From CAYFKJ01 sp964343605 (GTDB lineage Bacteria; Pseudomonadota; Alphaproteobacteria; UBA2966), in the NCBI GenBank assembly GCA_964343605.1, contig CAYFKJ010000005.1:248001-312000 (forward strand): a stretch of 64,000 nucleotides of DNA. Direction: 5' to 3'. Below the pieces are notes generated by a model. The model was not told the origin of the DNA and did no database searches. It saw nothing but the letters and a program-made list of their open reading frames with translations. Of this stretch, positions 16,774 through 27,420 are shown piece after piece (the stretch's first letter is position 1; each line of letters begins with the position of its first letter). Position numbers and translations under genes: made by a program.

Positions 16774-19113
16774 ATGACCGAAATCAAAAAGGTCGCCGTC
16801 CTCGGCGCCGGCTTGATGGGCAGCGGAATCGCGGCGCATGTCGCCAATGCCGGTATTCCCGTCGTGCTGCTGGATATCGTGCCGGAAGGGGCGGAAGACC
16901 GGAATGTGCTGGCGGAGGGCGCGGTTCAGCGTCTGCTGAAGCAGAACCCGGCCCCCCTCATGCACAAACGCAATGCCAAGCTGATCACATGCGGCAACCT
17001 CGAAGACGACATGGAGGCCATTGCCGATTGTGACTGGATCTGCGAGGCCGTGCTGGAGCGTCCCGACGTCAAGCACGACGTCTACATGAAAGTCGATGCC
17101 GTCCGCAAAGCCGGTTCCATCGTCACCTCCAACACCTCGACCATTCCGCTGGGCACCCTGATCGAGGGCCAGTCGGACGCTTTTATCGCCGACTTTGCCA
17201 TCACCCACTTCTTCAATCCGCCGCGCTACATGCGGCTTCTGGAGATCGTCGGCGGCGACAAGACCCGGCCCGAGGCTGTCGAGGCGTTGAGCCGTTTTGG
17301 CGACGTCATGCTGGGCAAGGAGGTTGTGGCCTGTAAGGACACGCCCGGCTTCATCGGCAACCGTATCGGCATTTACTGGTCCTACACGGCCATGAGCCAG
17401 GCCATCAAGGCCGGTCTGACCGTCGAGGAAACCGACGCTATCGTCGGCAAACCCATGGGCATTCCCAAGACGGGTATCTTCGGCCTCGTGGACCTCACCG
17501 GCATCGATCTGGCGCCCCACGTCAACGAAAGCATGCTGCGGCTGCTGCCGGAGACGGACGCCTTCTGCCGCGAGTTCGAGCTCGAAGGCACGTTGGTCAA
17601 ACGCTTCGCCCAGATGATCGAGGACGGTTACACCGGCCGCAAGGGGAAGGGCGGGTTTTACCGCTTGGTGCGCGACGGCGGGAAGAAAACCAAGGAAGTG
17701 CTCGACATCGAAACCGGCGAATACCGTTTGCCGGTCAAGCCTGCCCTCAAATCCATCCGCGCCGGCCGCAAAGGCCTCCGCGCCCTCGCCGAATTTGACG
17801 ACAAGGGCGGCAAATACGCCTGGGTGGTGCTGTCCAAGGTGCTGAGCTACGCGGCATCGCTGGTCGGCGAAATTTCCGACGACATCAACGACATCGACCG
17901 CGCCATGAAGACGGGCTACGCCTGGAAGTATGGCCCGTTCGAGCAGATCGACCAGTTGGGCACCGCCTGGTTCGCCGAACGCCTCGAAGCGGAGGGCATG
18001 GAAGTGCCCGCCATCATCAAGGCGGCCAACGGCCAGCCCATGTACCGCGACAACGGCACGGTGCGCGAACAGATGACGCTTTCCGGCGATTATGCCGAGG
18101 TCGTGGTCGAGGAGGGCGCCTGGCGCCTTGCCGACAAGAAGCGCGGGCAAGAGCCCATCGCCACCAACGGCTCGGCGTCGCTCTGGGATGTCGGCGACGG
18201 CGTCGCCTGCCTGGAGTTCCATTCCAAGATGAACTCCATCGACGGCGACATCGCGGCGATGATCCAAAAGGCCTCGAAGCTGCACAAGGAAGGCTACAAG
18301 GCGCTGATCGTCGGCAACGACGCCGATAATTTCTCGGTCGGCGCAAACGTCGGCCTGTCGCTCTTCGCCGCCAACACGGCGATGTGGCCGATGATCGAAC
18401 AAGCCATCAAGGCCGGCCAGGACGCCTACCTGGCGCTGAAGTATTCGCCGTTCCCGGTGGTGGCAGCACCTGCCGGCATGGCCTTGGGCGGGGGTCTTGA
18501 AGTCACCATGCACAGCGATGCCGTACAGGCCCACGCCGAAAGCTACATGGGTCTGGTGGAAGTCGGCGTCGGCCTCATCCCCGGCTGGGGCGGCTGCAAG
18601 GAAATGGTCATGCGCCACGCCCTCAACAAGAAACGCCCCGGCGGGCCCATGCCGCCGGTGGCCCAGGCCTTCGAAACGATCTCGACGGCCAAGGTTTCGC
18701 GTTCAGCCGCCGAGGCCAAGGAGCTCTTGTTCCTGAAACGCGAAGACGGCGTAACGATGAACCGCACCCGGGTCCTGGCCGACGCCAAGGCCAAGGCGCT
18801 CTCGCTGGTTGACGGCTACGAAGCGCCCGACCGTGACATCGAAATCACCCTGCCCGGCGAGACCGGCCGGGTTGCCGTCAAGATGGTGCTGCAGGGCTTC
18901 ATCGATCAGGGCAAGGCGACCGCCTACGACGGCGTCGTCGGCAGCCACCTGGCCGAAATCCTCACGGGCGGCGACACCGACATCACCGAGACCGTCACCG
19001 AAAAGGACATCATGAAGCTGGAGCGGGAGGCGATCATCGCGTTGTTGCGCAACGGCAAGACGCTCGACCGCATTACCCACATGCTGGAAACCGGAAAACC
19101 GCTCCGCAACTGA
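16774..19113 (+). CDS. 3-Hydroxyacyl-CoA dehydrogenase/enoyl-CoA hydratase fusion (FadN-like)
   Basis: 779 residues. The NAD-binding dehydrogenase domain comes first (VAVLGAGLMGSGIAAHVANAG; SNTSTIPL; HFFNPPRYMRLLEIV), then its helical C-terminal domain (about 190-400). A crotonase domain follows (about 470-650, LEFHSKMNSID ... VAAPAGMALGGGLEVTMHSD ... MGLVEVGVGLIPGWGG). This order is the reverse of FadB/FadJ and matches FadN of Bacillus. It performs hydration and oxidation in beta-oxidation. The start at 16774 is supported by GGAGG at 16761-16765; the frame stays open further upstream, but only as out-of-frame thiolase sequence. Confidence 0.92.
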   Translation: MTEIKKVAVLGAGLMGSGIAAHVANAGIPVVLLDIVPEGAEDRNVLAEGAVQRLLKQNPAPLMHKRNAKLITCGNLEDDMEAIADCDWICEAVLERPDVKHDVYMKVDAVRKAGSIVTSNTSTIPLGTLIEGQSDAFIADFAITHFFNPPRYMRLLEIVGGDKTRPEAVEALSRFGDVMLGKEVVACKDTPGFIGNRIGIYWSYTAMSQAIKAGLTVEETDAIVGKPMGIPKTGIFGLVDLTGIDLAPHVNESMLRLLPETDAFCREFELEGTLVKRFAQMIEDGYTGRKGKGGFYRLVRDGGKKTKEVLDIETGEYRLPVKPALKSIRAGRKGLRALAEFDDKGGKYAWVVLSKVLSYAASLVGEISDDINDIDRAMKTGYAWKYGPFEQIDQLGTAWFAERLEAEGMEVPAIIKAANGQPMYRDNGTVREQMTLSGDYAEVVVEEGAWRLADKKRGQEPIATNGSASLWDVGDGVACLEFHSKMNSIDGDIAAMIQKASKLHKEGYKALIVGNDADNFSVGANVGLSLFAANTAMWPMIEQAIKAGQDAYLALKYSPFPVVAAPAGMALGGGLEVTMHSDAVQAHAESYMGLVEVGVGLIPGWGGCKEMVMRHALNKKRPGGPMPPVAQAFETISTAKVSRSAAEAKELLFLKREDGVTMNRTRVLADAKAKALSLVDGYEAPDRDIEITLPGETGRVAVKMVLQGFIDQGKATAYDGVVGSHLAEILTGGDTDITETVTEKDIMKLEREAIIALLRNGKTLDRITHMLETGKPLRN

Positions 19114-19137
19114 TCAAAGACTGGAAGGACCAAAGAC

Positions 19138-20928
19138 ATGCCCGTTTACGAGGCTCCCACCAGGGACATGCGCTTCGTCATCCACGAGATGATGGAAGTG
19201 GAAAAATACCAGAACCTGCCTGGCTTCTCTGAAGCCCCGGCCGACGTCATCGACGCGATCCTGGAGGAAGGGGCGAAGATCAGCCAGGAGTTGCTGTTCC
19301 CGCTCAACCAGGTGGGACACGAGGAAGGCTGTACCTTCAAGGATGGCCAGGTAACGACGCCGACCGGCTTCAAGGAAGCCTTCGCGACCTACCGTGAGGG
19401 CGGCTGGATCGGCCTTTCGGGTAACGCCGAACACGGCGGTATGGGTTTGCCGGCGTTCCTCAGCACGGCCATGGGCGAAATGACCTGTTCGGCCAACCTG
19501 GCCTTCGAGATGTATTCGGGTCTCACCTCCGGCGCCTGCGCCGCCATCGACGCCCACGGGTCGGAGGAGCAGAAGAGCTTCTATCTGCCCCGCATGTACT
19601 CGGGCGAGTGGACCGGCACCATGAACCTGACGGAGCCCCACTGCGGCACCGATCTTGGGCAGATGCGCACCAAGGCCGAACCGCAGGAAGACGGCACGTA
19701 TCTCGTCAGCGGCACCAAGATCTTCATCTCCGCAGGCGACCACGATATGGCCGACAACATCGTCCATCTCGTCCTGGCCAAGATCCCGGGCGGTCCTCCG
19801 GGCATCAAGGGCGTGAGCCTCTTCATCGTGCCCAAGATCATGCACGACGATGAGGGCAGCCTCGGTGAGCCCAACGGCGTCTCTACCGGCTCCATCGAGC
19901 ACAAGATGGGCATTAACGGCAACGCCACCTGCGTGCTCAATTACGACAACGCCGTGGGTTACCTGCTGGGCCGCGAACACAAGGGCATGCAGGCCATGTT
20001 CGTCATGATGAACGCCGCCCGTTTGGGCGTCGGCATGCAGGGCCTGTCGCTATCGGAGGTCTCGTACCAGAACGCCGCGCTTTACGCCAACGACCGGCTG
20101 CAGGGCCGCAGTCTCAGCGGCGTCAAGGAACCCGATAAGGCGGCCGATCCCATCATCGTACACCCCGACGTGCGGCGCATGCTGATGACCATGCGGGCCT
20201 TCAACGAAGGCGCGCGGGCGCTCACCACCTGGACGGCGGTGAACCTCGATCTTTCGCGCTTCGATCCCGACGAGGATTCGCGCCAGACGGCGGAAGACCT
20301 GGTTTCCCTGATTACCCCGGTGGTCAAGGCGCACATCACCGACGTCGGCTTTGAGGCCACCAATACCGGACAGCAGTGCTTCGGCGGCCACGGCTACATC
20401 CGCGAACACGGCATGGAGCAGTACGTACGCGACGCCCGCATCGCCCAGATCTACGAGGGTGCCAACGGCGTTCAGGCGCTCGACCTGGTAGGCCGCAAGA
20501 TGCCGGCCCACATGGGCCGCATGCTGCGCGCCTTCTTCCATCCGGTGGATGCCTTCATCCAGGAGAATTCCGGCAACAAGGACCTGGCCGACTTCGTCAT
20601 GCCGCTGGCCAAGGGCTTTGCGCGTCTGCAACAGGCCACCGCCTGGATCGGCGAACAAGGTCTCAAGGATGTCGAACAGGCAGCCTCCGGCGCCACCGAA
20701 TATCAACGCATGTTCGGCACCGTGGCGCTCGGCTTCATGTGGGCCTGGATGGCCAAGGTCGCCCAGGAAAAACTCGCCAACGGCACGGACGAGGCGGCGT
20801 TCTACGAGAACAAGCTGATCACCGGCCGCTTCTACATGCAGCGCATCATGCCCGATACTTCGTCCCTGCTGGCCAAGATCACGGCGGGCAAGGAAAGCAT
20901 GATGGCGTTGGATGCTGCAGCGTTTTAG
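19138..20928 (+). CDS. Acyl-CoA dehydrogenase, long form with extra C-terminal domain (FadE-type)
   Basis: 596 residues, longer than the roughly 380 of simple acyl-CoA dehydrogenases because of an extra C-terminal helical domain (about 465-590). Flavin-binding signatures are present (MNLTEPHCGTDLGQMRTKAEP; CFGGHGYIREHGMEQYVRDARI). The catalytic base is E440 in AQIYEGANGVQALD, the MCAD position, unlike the other dehydrogenases in this island. It introduces the 2,3-double bond into saturated acyl-CoA using an electron-transfer flavoprotein. Gene order thiolase - FadN - FadE suggests one complete beta-oxidation set. Confidence 0.92.
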   Translation: MPVYEAPTRDMRFVIHEMMEVEKYQNLPGFSEAPADVIDAILEEGAKISQELLFPLNQVGHEEGCTFKDGQVTTPTGFKEAFATYREGGWIGLSGNAEHGGMGLPAFLSTAMGEMTCSANLAFEMYSGLTSGACAAIDAHGSEEQKSFYLPRMYSGEWTGTMNLTEPHCGTDLGQMRTKAEPQEDGTYLVSGTKIFISAGDHDMADNIVHLVLAKIPGGPPGIKGVSLFIVPKIMHDDEGSLGEPNGVSTGSIEHKMGINGNATCVLNYDNAVGYLLGREHKGMQAMFVMMNAARLGVGMQGLSLSEVSYQNAALYANDRLQGRSLSGVKEPDKAADPIIVHPDVRRMLMTMRAFNEGARALTTWTAVNLDLSRFDPDEDSRQTAEDLVSLITPVVKAHITDVGFEATNTGQQCFGGHGYIREHGMEQYVRDARIAQIYEGANGVQALDLVGRKMPAHMGRMLRAFFHPVDAFIQENSGNKDLADFVMPLAKGFARLQQATAWIGEQGLKDVEQAASGATEYQRMFGTVALGFMWAWMAKVAQEKLANGTDEAAFYENKLITGRFYMQRIMPDTSSLLAKITAGKESMMALDAAAF

Positions 20929-20956
20929 GCGGTTCGGCATTTAAGGAGTAGTGCCT

Positions 20957-22138
20957 GTGCGGGCAAAGCCGCTGGACGGCCTCAAGGTCCTCGATCTCAC
21001 CCGGTTGCTGCCGGGTCCGATCTGTACCCTGCACCTCGGTGACATGGGCGCGGATGTGCTGAAGATCGAGGACACGGGCCCCGGCGACTATGCCCGCGTC
21101 ATGCCGCCGTTGGCGAAATCCATGGCGCCGTTCTTCCTGGCGATCAACCGCAACAAGCGCTCCATGAAGCTGGATCTGCGCAGCGACCGGGGCCGCGAGA
21201 TCTTCATGAAGCTGGCGGCGGATGCCGACGTCGTCGTGGAGCAGTTCCGTCCCGGCGTGGTCGACCGCTTAGGCATCGGCTATGACGCCGTCAAAACAGT
21301 CAATCCGGCCATCGTCTATTGCGCCATCACCGGCTACGGCCAGGACGGCCCCTACCGTGACCGGGCGGGGCACGACATCAATTACTGCGCCTACGCCGGC
21401 GTTTCCGACCAGATGGGCGCTCGCGAGGGTGCGCCGATGGTGCCCAACTTCCAGATCGCCGATCTGTTGGGCGGTGGGCAGGCCGCCGTCATGGGCATCC
21501 TGGCCGCCGTGATCGATGCCCGCGCCTCGGGCGAGGGCCGTTACGTCGACGTCGCCATGACGGATGTGACGTTGGCCCACGCCGTAGCCTCGCTGGGCAA
21601 CTACGCGGGAACGGGCGAAGTCACACCGCGCGGCGGCGGGCTCTTGTCGGGAGGCATCGCCAATTACAATATGTACGAAACCAGCGACGGCCGCTGGATG
21701 GCGCTGGGGGCGCTGGAGCCCAAGTTCTGGCAGGCCTTCTGCGAGGGCGCCGAGCGGCCCGACCTCTTCGGCCGGGGCATGATACCGGGCGCCGAAGCCG
21801 ATCAGGTGATCGAAGAAACTGCGGCGCTCTTCAAGACCCGCACCCAGGCCGAATGGAGCGAGTTTGCCGACCGCGTCGATTGCTGCCTGGCGCCAGTGCT
21901 GACGGTGGAGGAATCGCAACACGATCCCCAACTGAAGGCGCGAAACATGTTCGTAACGGAGGCTCACCCGACCGAGGGCGATGTCTTGCAATACGCTTTT
22001 CCGCTGAAGATGAGCGAGTTCGAGTTTTCCATCGAGCAGCACGCACCGGCCCAGGGTGAGCACAGCGAAGAGGTGCTATGCAAACTTGGCTATACCGCCG
22101 ACGAGATTGCCGCACTAAAATCCGACAATGTAATCTAA
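20957..22138 (+). CDS. Alpha-methylacyl-CoA racemase-like CaiB/BaiF family protein
   Basis: 393 residues. The N-terminus (KPLDGLKVLDLTRLLPGPICTLHLGDMGADVLKIE) is a CoA-transferase III fold. The residues that separate racemases from transferases are present: H139 in AGHDINY and D169 in QIADLLGGG, 30 residues apart as in the mycobacterial racemase MCR (H126/D156). It would interconvert 2R- and 2S-methylacyl-CoA so that S-specific dehydrogenases can oxidise methyl-branched chains. The GTG at 20957 is chosen because AAGGAG lies eight bases upstream; the GTG at 20951 is too close to it. Confidence 0.85.
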   Translation: MRAKPLDGLKVLDLTRLLPGPICTLHLGDMGADVLKIEDTGPGDYARVMPPLAKSMAPFFLAINRNKRSMKLDLRSDRGREIFMKLAADADVVVEQFRPGVVDRLGIGYDAVKTVNPAIVYCAITGYGQDGPYRDRAGHDINYCAYAGVSDQMGAREGAPMVPNFQIADLLGGGQAAVMGILAAVIDARASGEGRYVDVAMTDVTLAHAVASLGNYAGTGEVTPRGGGLLSGGIANYNMYETSDGRWMALGALEPKFWQAFCEGAERPDLFGRGMIPGAEADQVIEETAALFKTRTQAEWSEFADRVDCCLAPVLTVEESQHDPQLKARNMFVTEAHPTEGDVLQYAFPLKMSEFEFSIEQHAPAQGEHSEEVLCKLGYTADEIAALKSDNVI

Positions 22139-22168
22139 GAAGTTATTGAATTTCGGAGGACCCCGATA

Positions 22169-23308
22169 TTGGCGCTACCGCAAAAGGTCTATGAAGACGA
22201 TCACCAGATGTTCCGCGATTCGGTACGCAAGTTCGTCGAACAGGAAATCGCGCCCCACCACGCCCAGTGGGAAAAGGACGGCATCGTACCGCGCGAGGTC
22301 TGGGCCAAAGCCGGCGAGGCCGGGTTGCTCTGCGCCACCATTCCTGAGGAATACGGCGGACCCGGCGGCGATTTCCGCTACAACGCCGTGGTTAACGAAG
22401 AGTTGGCCCGTTGTGGCTACACCGGCCCGGGTTTCGGGCTGCATTCCGACATCGCGGCACCCTACATCCTGCACTACGGCTCGGAAGAGCAGAAAAATGA
22501 CCTGCTGCCCAAAGCGGTGAGTGGCGAGCTCATTCTGGCCATCGCCATGACGGAGCCGGGCACGGGATCGGACCTCCAAGGCGTCAAAACCTCCGCCGTG
22601 ATGGACGGCAACGAGTACCTGATCAACGGCTCCAAGACCTTCATCACCAACGGCCAGAATGCCGACGTGACGATCGTCGTCGCCAAGACCGACCCCTCCA
22701 AGGGCGCCAAGGGAACATCCCTGATCCTGGTGGAGTCCGACCGCGAGGGGTACACAAAAGGCCGTAACCTGGAAAAGCTCGGCAACAAGGCGCAGGATAC
22801 CTCGGAGCTTTTCTTCGATGACGTCCGCGTGCCCACTTCCAACTGCCTGGGCGAGGAAGGCCAGGGCTTCATCTACCTTATGCAGGAACTGCCGCAGGAA
22901 CGCCTCTCTGTCGCCGTCGGCGCCGTTGCGGCCTGCGAGGGCGCGCTGCAGTGGACCATCGATTACACGCGCGACCGCAAGGCCTTCGGCAAGGCCATCG
23001 CGGAATTCCAAAACACGAAGTTCAAGCTGGCGGAGCTCAAGACAGAGATCACCATCGCCCGCGTCTTCCTCGACCGCTGCCTCGAACTGCACGTCGAAGG
23101 CGGCCTGGACGTGGAGACCGCCGCCATGGCCAAGCTGTGGACGACGGAACTTCAAGGCAAAGTGATGGATCAATGCCTGCAACTGCACGGCGGATATGGT
23201 TTCATGTGGGAATACCCCATTGCCCGCGCCTACGCCGACGCCCGCGTGCAGCGCATCTACGCCGGGACGAACGAGATCATGAAGGAACTCATCAGCCGCT
23301 CGCTATAG
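22169..23308 (+). CDS. Acyl-CoA dehydrogenase (IVD/LCAD-type active site)
   Basis: 379 residues, the standard three-domain acyl-CoA dehydrogenase. FAD/substrate signatures: AIAMTEPGTGSDLQGVKT and QLHGGYGFMWEYPIARAYADARV. The MCAD-position glutamate is replaced (IYAGTNEI), while E244 in QERL of helix G supplies the base, as in isovaleryl-CoA and long-chain dehydrogenases. This often goes with branched or bulky substrates. The start is TTG at 22169 with CGGAGGA eight bases upstream. It follows the racemase, whose product could be its substrate. Confidence 0.9.
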   Translation: MALPQKVYEDDHQMFRDSVRKFVEQEIAPHHAQWEKDGIVPREVWAKAGEAGLLCATIPEEYGGPGGDFRYNAVVNEELARCGYTGPGFGLHSDIAAPYILHYGSEEQKNDLLPKAVSGELILAIAMTEPGTGSDLQGVKTSAVMDGNEYLINGSKTFITNGQNADVTIVVAKTDPSKGAKGTSLILVESDREGYTKGRNLEKLGNKAQDTSELFFDDVRVPTSNCLGEEGQGFIYLMQELPQERLSVAVGAVAACEGALQWTIDYTRDRKAFGKAIAEFQNTKFKLAELKTEITIARVFLDRCLELHVEGGLDVETAAMAKLWTTELQGKVMDQCLQLHGGYGFMWEYPIARAYADARVQRIYAGTNEIMKELISRSL

Positions 23309-23352
23309 CCGGTTGGTCGAACAGGGATACAAGAGGGATAGAGGATAGAGCC

Positions 23353-24561
<1,209 letters not shown>

Positions 24562-24618
24562 GTCTATTGATACCGGCCGCGCCACTGGCGCGGCCACCAA
24601 TTCAGGGAAGAACCAACG

Positions 24619-26760
24619 ATGATCGAATACGACGTCGATTCAAACGGCATTGCCGTCATCTCATGGAACATGACCGAGCGCCCGATGAACGTGCTCAACA
24701 TCGCCTCCATCACGCTGTTCAAGGAATTCGTCGACAAGGCTCTGGGCGACGACGCCGTCAAAGGCATCGTCATCACATCGAAGAAGGCCGATTTCGTTGC
24801 CGGCGCGGACCTCACGGAGCTCCTGTCGAGTCGCGTGCCGCAGGAGGTCATGGACTTCGGCGACAACTTCAAGGGAACGCTGCGCTCGCTGGAGCTTTCC
24901 GAAAAGCCCGTCGCCGCGGCCATCAACGGCACGGCCCTGGGCGGCGGGTTCGAGATCTGCCTTGCCTGCAACTACCGCGTGGCGGCCGATAATCCGAAGA
25001 CCCTGCTGGGCCTGCCGGAGGTCAAGCTTGGCCTGCTGCCCGGCGCCGGCGGCACGCAACGCCTGCCGCGCCTGATCGGCATCCGCGACGCCCTGCCGCT
25101 GCTGCTCGAAGGCACGCACCTCTCGCCCGAAAAGGCCCTGGCCAAGGGCATGATCCACGCCGTCGTGCCGGCGGACGATTTGCTCGACGCCGCCAAGACC
25201 TGGATCAAGGAGGAGGGCGACCCCGTCCAGCCTTGGGACAAAAAGGGCTTCAAGATCCCCGGCGGCGGTCCGCAGACGCCCAAGGGCTACGAGACCTTCA
25301 TCGCCGGCAACGCCATGCTGCGGGCCAAGACCTACGGCAACTATCCCGCCCCCATCGCCATCATGAGCTGCGTCAGCGAAGGCCTCAATTGCGCCTTCGA
25401 CATGGGCCTCAAGCTGGAAAGCCGTCATTTCGCCAGCCTGGCCGCCGACAACGTCGCCCACAACATGGTACGCACGCTGTTCTTCTCCATGGGCGACGCC
25501 AACAAGCTGAAGCGCCGGCCCAAGGACGTCGAGAAAACCGAGTTCGCCAGGATCGGCATTTTGGGCGCCGGTATGATGGGCGCCGGCATTGCCTATTCGA
25601 CGGCCATGGCGGGCCTCGAAGTCGTGCTGCTCGACACCGATCTGGAGACGGCCGAGAAGGGCAAAGCCTACAGTGAAGGCCTGCTGGCCAAGCGCGTCAG
25701 CCGCAAGCGCATGACCGAGGAGGCCCGTGACAAGACGCTGAGCCTGATCAAGCCGACCACGGAATTCGCCGACCTTGAAGGCTGCGATCTGGTGATCGAG
25801 GCCGTGTTCGAGGACCGCGCCATCAAGGCCGATGTGACGGCTAAATCGGAGGCCGTGATCGCGGACGACAAGATTTTCGCCTCCAACACCTCGACCCTGC
25901 CCATTACGGGGCTGGCCGAAGCGAGTTCACGGCCGGAAAGCTTCATCGGCATTCACTTCTTCTCGCCGGTCGACAAGATGCCGCTGGTTGAAATCATCCT
26001 CGGTGAAAAAACCTCCGACAAGGCGCTCGCCGTCGCCATGGACTACGTCAAGCGCATCCGCAAGACGCCCGTGGTGGTCAACGATTCGCGGGGCTTCTAC
26101 ACCAGCCGGGTGTTCGCCACCTACGTCGCCGAGGGCATCGCGCTGCTGGGCGAGGGCGTCAAACCGGCCCTGATCGAGAACGCCGGCCGTATCGCCGGCA
26201 TGCCGGTGGGACCGCTGGCGCTCGCCGACGAGGTTTCGCTCTCCCTGATGCACCACATCCGGGAGCAGACCAAAACCGATCTCGGCGACAAGTACCGCGC
26301 CGGACCGGGCGATGCCGTCACGACCAAGATGGTCGAGGAACTGGAGCGTGTCGGCAAGAAGGCCGGCAAGGGCTTTTACGACTATCCCGAGGACGGCAAG
26401 AAACACCTCTGGCCCGGTCTGGCTGAGGCCTTCCCGGTGGCCGACGAGCAGCCCGAGGTCGATGAGATCGTCAAGCGCATGATGTACGTCCAGTCCGTGG
26501 AGACGGCGCGGTGTCTTGAGGAAAACGTCGTGATGTCGCCCGAGGACGCCGACGTCGGCTCCATCCTGGGCTGGGGCTTCGCGCCCTTCCACGGCGGCAC
26601 CTGTTCGATGATCGACAGCATCGGAATCGAGGATTTCGTCGCCGAATGCGACCGCCTGGCCCAGGCCTACGGCGAACGCTTCAGCCCGCCGGCAAGCTTA
26701 CGTGACATGGCCGCAGAAGGCCGCGGGTTCTACACCGAGGCTGCCAGCAAGGCCGCCTGA
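24619..26760 (+). CDS. Enoyl-CoA hydratase/3-hydroxyacyl-CoA dehydrogenase (FadJ/FadB-like)
   Basis: 713 residues. The crotonase domain comes first (VAAAINGTALGGGFEICLACNYRVA; GLPEVKLGLLPGAGGTQRLPR, carrying the two active-site glutamates). A linker helix precedes the NAD-binding dehydrogenase (IGILGAGMMGAGIAYSTAMAGLEVVLLD; FASNTSTLPIT; GIHFFSPVDKMPLVEII) and two C-terminal helical domains (to about 700). It is the alpha subunit of a trifunctional beta-oxidation complex, with the upstream thiolase as beta. Last gene of the rightward operon; a strong hairpin follows. Confidence 0.93.
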   Translation: MIEYDVDSNGIAVISWNMTERPMNVLNIASITLFKEFVDKALGDDAVKGIVITSKKADFVAGADLTELLSSRVPQEVMDFGDNFKGTLRSLELSEKPVAAAINGTALGGGFEICLACNYRVAADNPKTLLGLPEVKLGLLPGAGGTQRLPRLIGIRDALPLLLEGTHLSPEKALAKGMIHAVVPADDLLDAAKTWIKEEGDPVQPWDKKGFKIPGGGPQTPKGYETFIAGNAMLRAKTYGNYPAPIAIMSCVSEGLNCAFDMGLKLESRHFASLAADNVAHNMVRTLFFSMGDANKLKRRPKDVEKTEFARIGILGAGMMGAGIAYSTAMAGLEVVLLDTDLETAEKGKAYSEGLLAKRVSRKRMTEEARDKTLSLIKPTTEFADLEGCDLVIEAVFEDRAIKADVTAKSEAVIADDKIFASNTSTLPITGLAEASSRPESFIGIHFFSPVDKMPLVEIILGEKTSDKALAVAMDYVKRIRKTPVVVNDSRGFYTSRVFATYVAEGIALLGEGVKPALIENAGRIAGMPVGPLALADEVSLSLMHHIREQTKTDLGDKYRAGPGDAVTTKMVEELERVGKKAGKGFYDYPEDGKKHLWPGLAEAFPVADEQPEVDEIVKRMMYVQSVETARCLEENVVMSPEDADVGSILGWGFAPFHGGTCSMIDSIGIEDFVAECDRLAQAYGERFSPPASLRDMAAEGRGFYTEAASKAA

Positions 26761-26768
26761 TTATTTTG

Positions 26769-26798
26769 TCGGGGGAACGCTCGCACGCGTTCCCCCGA
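26769..26798. terminator. Strong bidirectional terminator after the fadJ-like gene
   Basis: The perfect 11-bp stem TCGGGGGAACG / CGTTCCCCCGA (26769-26779 and 26788-26798) has an 8-base loop. It lies between the convergent fadJ-like gene (stop 26760) and the TetR gene (stop 26801). TTATTTTG on its left gives a U-run for the leftward transcript. Confidence 0.75.
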
Positions 26799-26800
26799 TC

Positions 26801-27343
26801 TTAGAAACCGAGCGCCCTCAGGCGCCCGGCATTCTCCAGCATCAACAGTCCCATTGCCTGGGCGGCACTGTCGAGGGCTTCGGCGTTGGCCTCGTCCGGA
26901 GGCAACCCTTCGTCGACGAGCGCGGTGGAAATCGGGGCGAGGGCGGCGATCAGTTGGCCGGTGAAAGTGCGTTCCAGCTCGCCGGTGATGACCTGGGCCC
27001 GACTTGACTGAAATACCGTCAGCAGAAGATCGAGGTCCTCGGGTTTGGCGCGGAAGTAGGCGCTGAACTGGGCCAATGCGCCGGTGCTTCCCCCTTGCGC
27101 CGCCCCTGCCCGGACGTTGCGGGCGGCGAAGCCGAGGGCCTTGCCGGCCAGCTCCACCAGCAGATGATCCTTCGAGGGATAGTAGGCGTAGAGCGCGCCG
27201 GGCGTGTAGTCCGCCTCCTTGGCGATGGCCCGCATGGTGGCGCTGTCAAGCCCGTCCCGTGCGATGACGCGTCGCGCGGCGTCCAGGATGCCGGCACGCT
27301 TGTGGTCACTCAGCGCCCGGCGGCGCGGGGAATTCGTGGCCAT
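26801..27343 (-). CDS. TetR-family transcriptional regulator
   Basis: 180 residues. The N-terminal helix-turn-helix reads ILDAARRVIARDGLDSATMRAIAKEADYTPGALYAYYPSKDHLLVEL, the TetR signature; the remaining helices are the ligand domain and unremarkable. The ATG at 27343 begins MATNSPRRRALS; a longer form from 27406 would run through the operator. A large perfect inverted repeat lies immediately upstream, so autoregulation is likely. Placed between two acyl-CoA operons, it may respond to an acyl-CoA, as many TetR proteins in such loci do; this is inference. Confidence 0.85.
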   Translation of the reverse strand: MATNSPRRRALSDHKRAGILDAARRVIARDGLDSATMRAIAKEADYTPGALYAYYPSKDHLLVELAGKALGFAARNVRAGAAQGGSTGALAQFSAYFRAKPEDLDLLLTVFQSSRAQVITGELERTFTGQLIAALAPISTALVDEGLPPDEANAEALDSAAQAMGLLMLENAGRLRALGF

Positions 27344-27381
27344 AATGTTTATTTTATACAAGGTTCGATAAAATAAACATT
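27344..27381. promoter_or_regulatory. Perfect 14-bp inverted repeat, candidate TetR operator
   Basis: The arms AATGTTTATTTTAT (27344-27357) and ATAAAATAAACATT (27368-27381) are exact reverse complements separated by 10 bp. The left arm abuts the TetR start codon. It is very AT-rich compared with the surroundings. The size and position fit an operator covering the TetR promoter. Confidence 0.65.
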
Positions 27382-27420
27382 GTTTAATTTTGACTGAATA
27401 GTCCATCCAAAACGCACAAC

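Noticed and set aside
16051..18618. 855-residue frame antisense to the thiolase and FadN-like genes
   Set aside because: No recognisable domain, no start signal, and composition typical of the complement of high-GC coding sequence.
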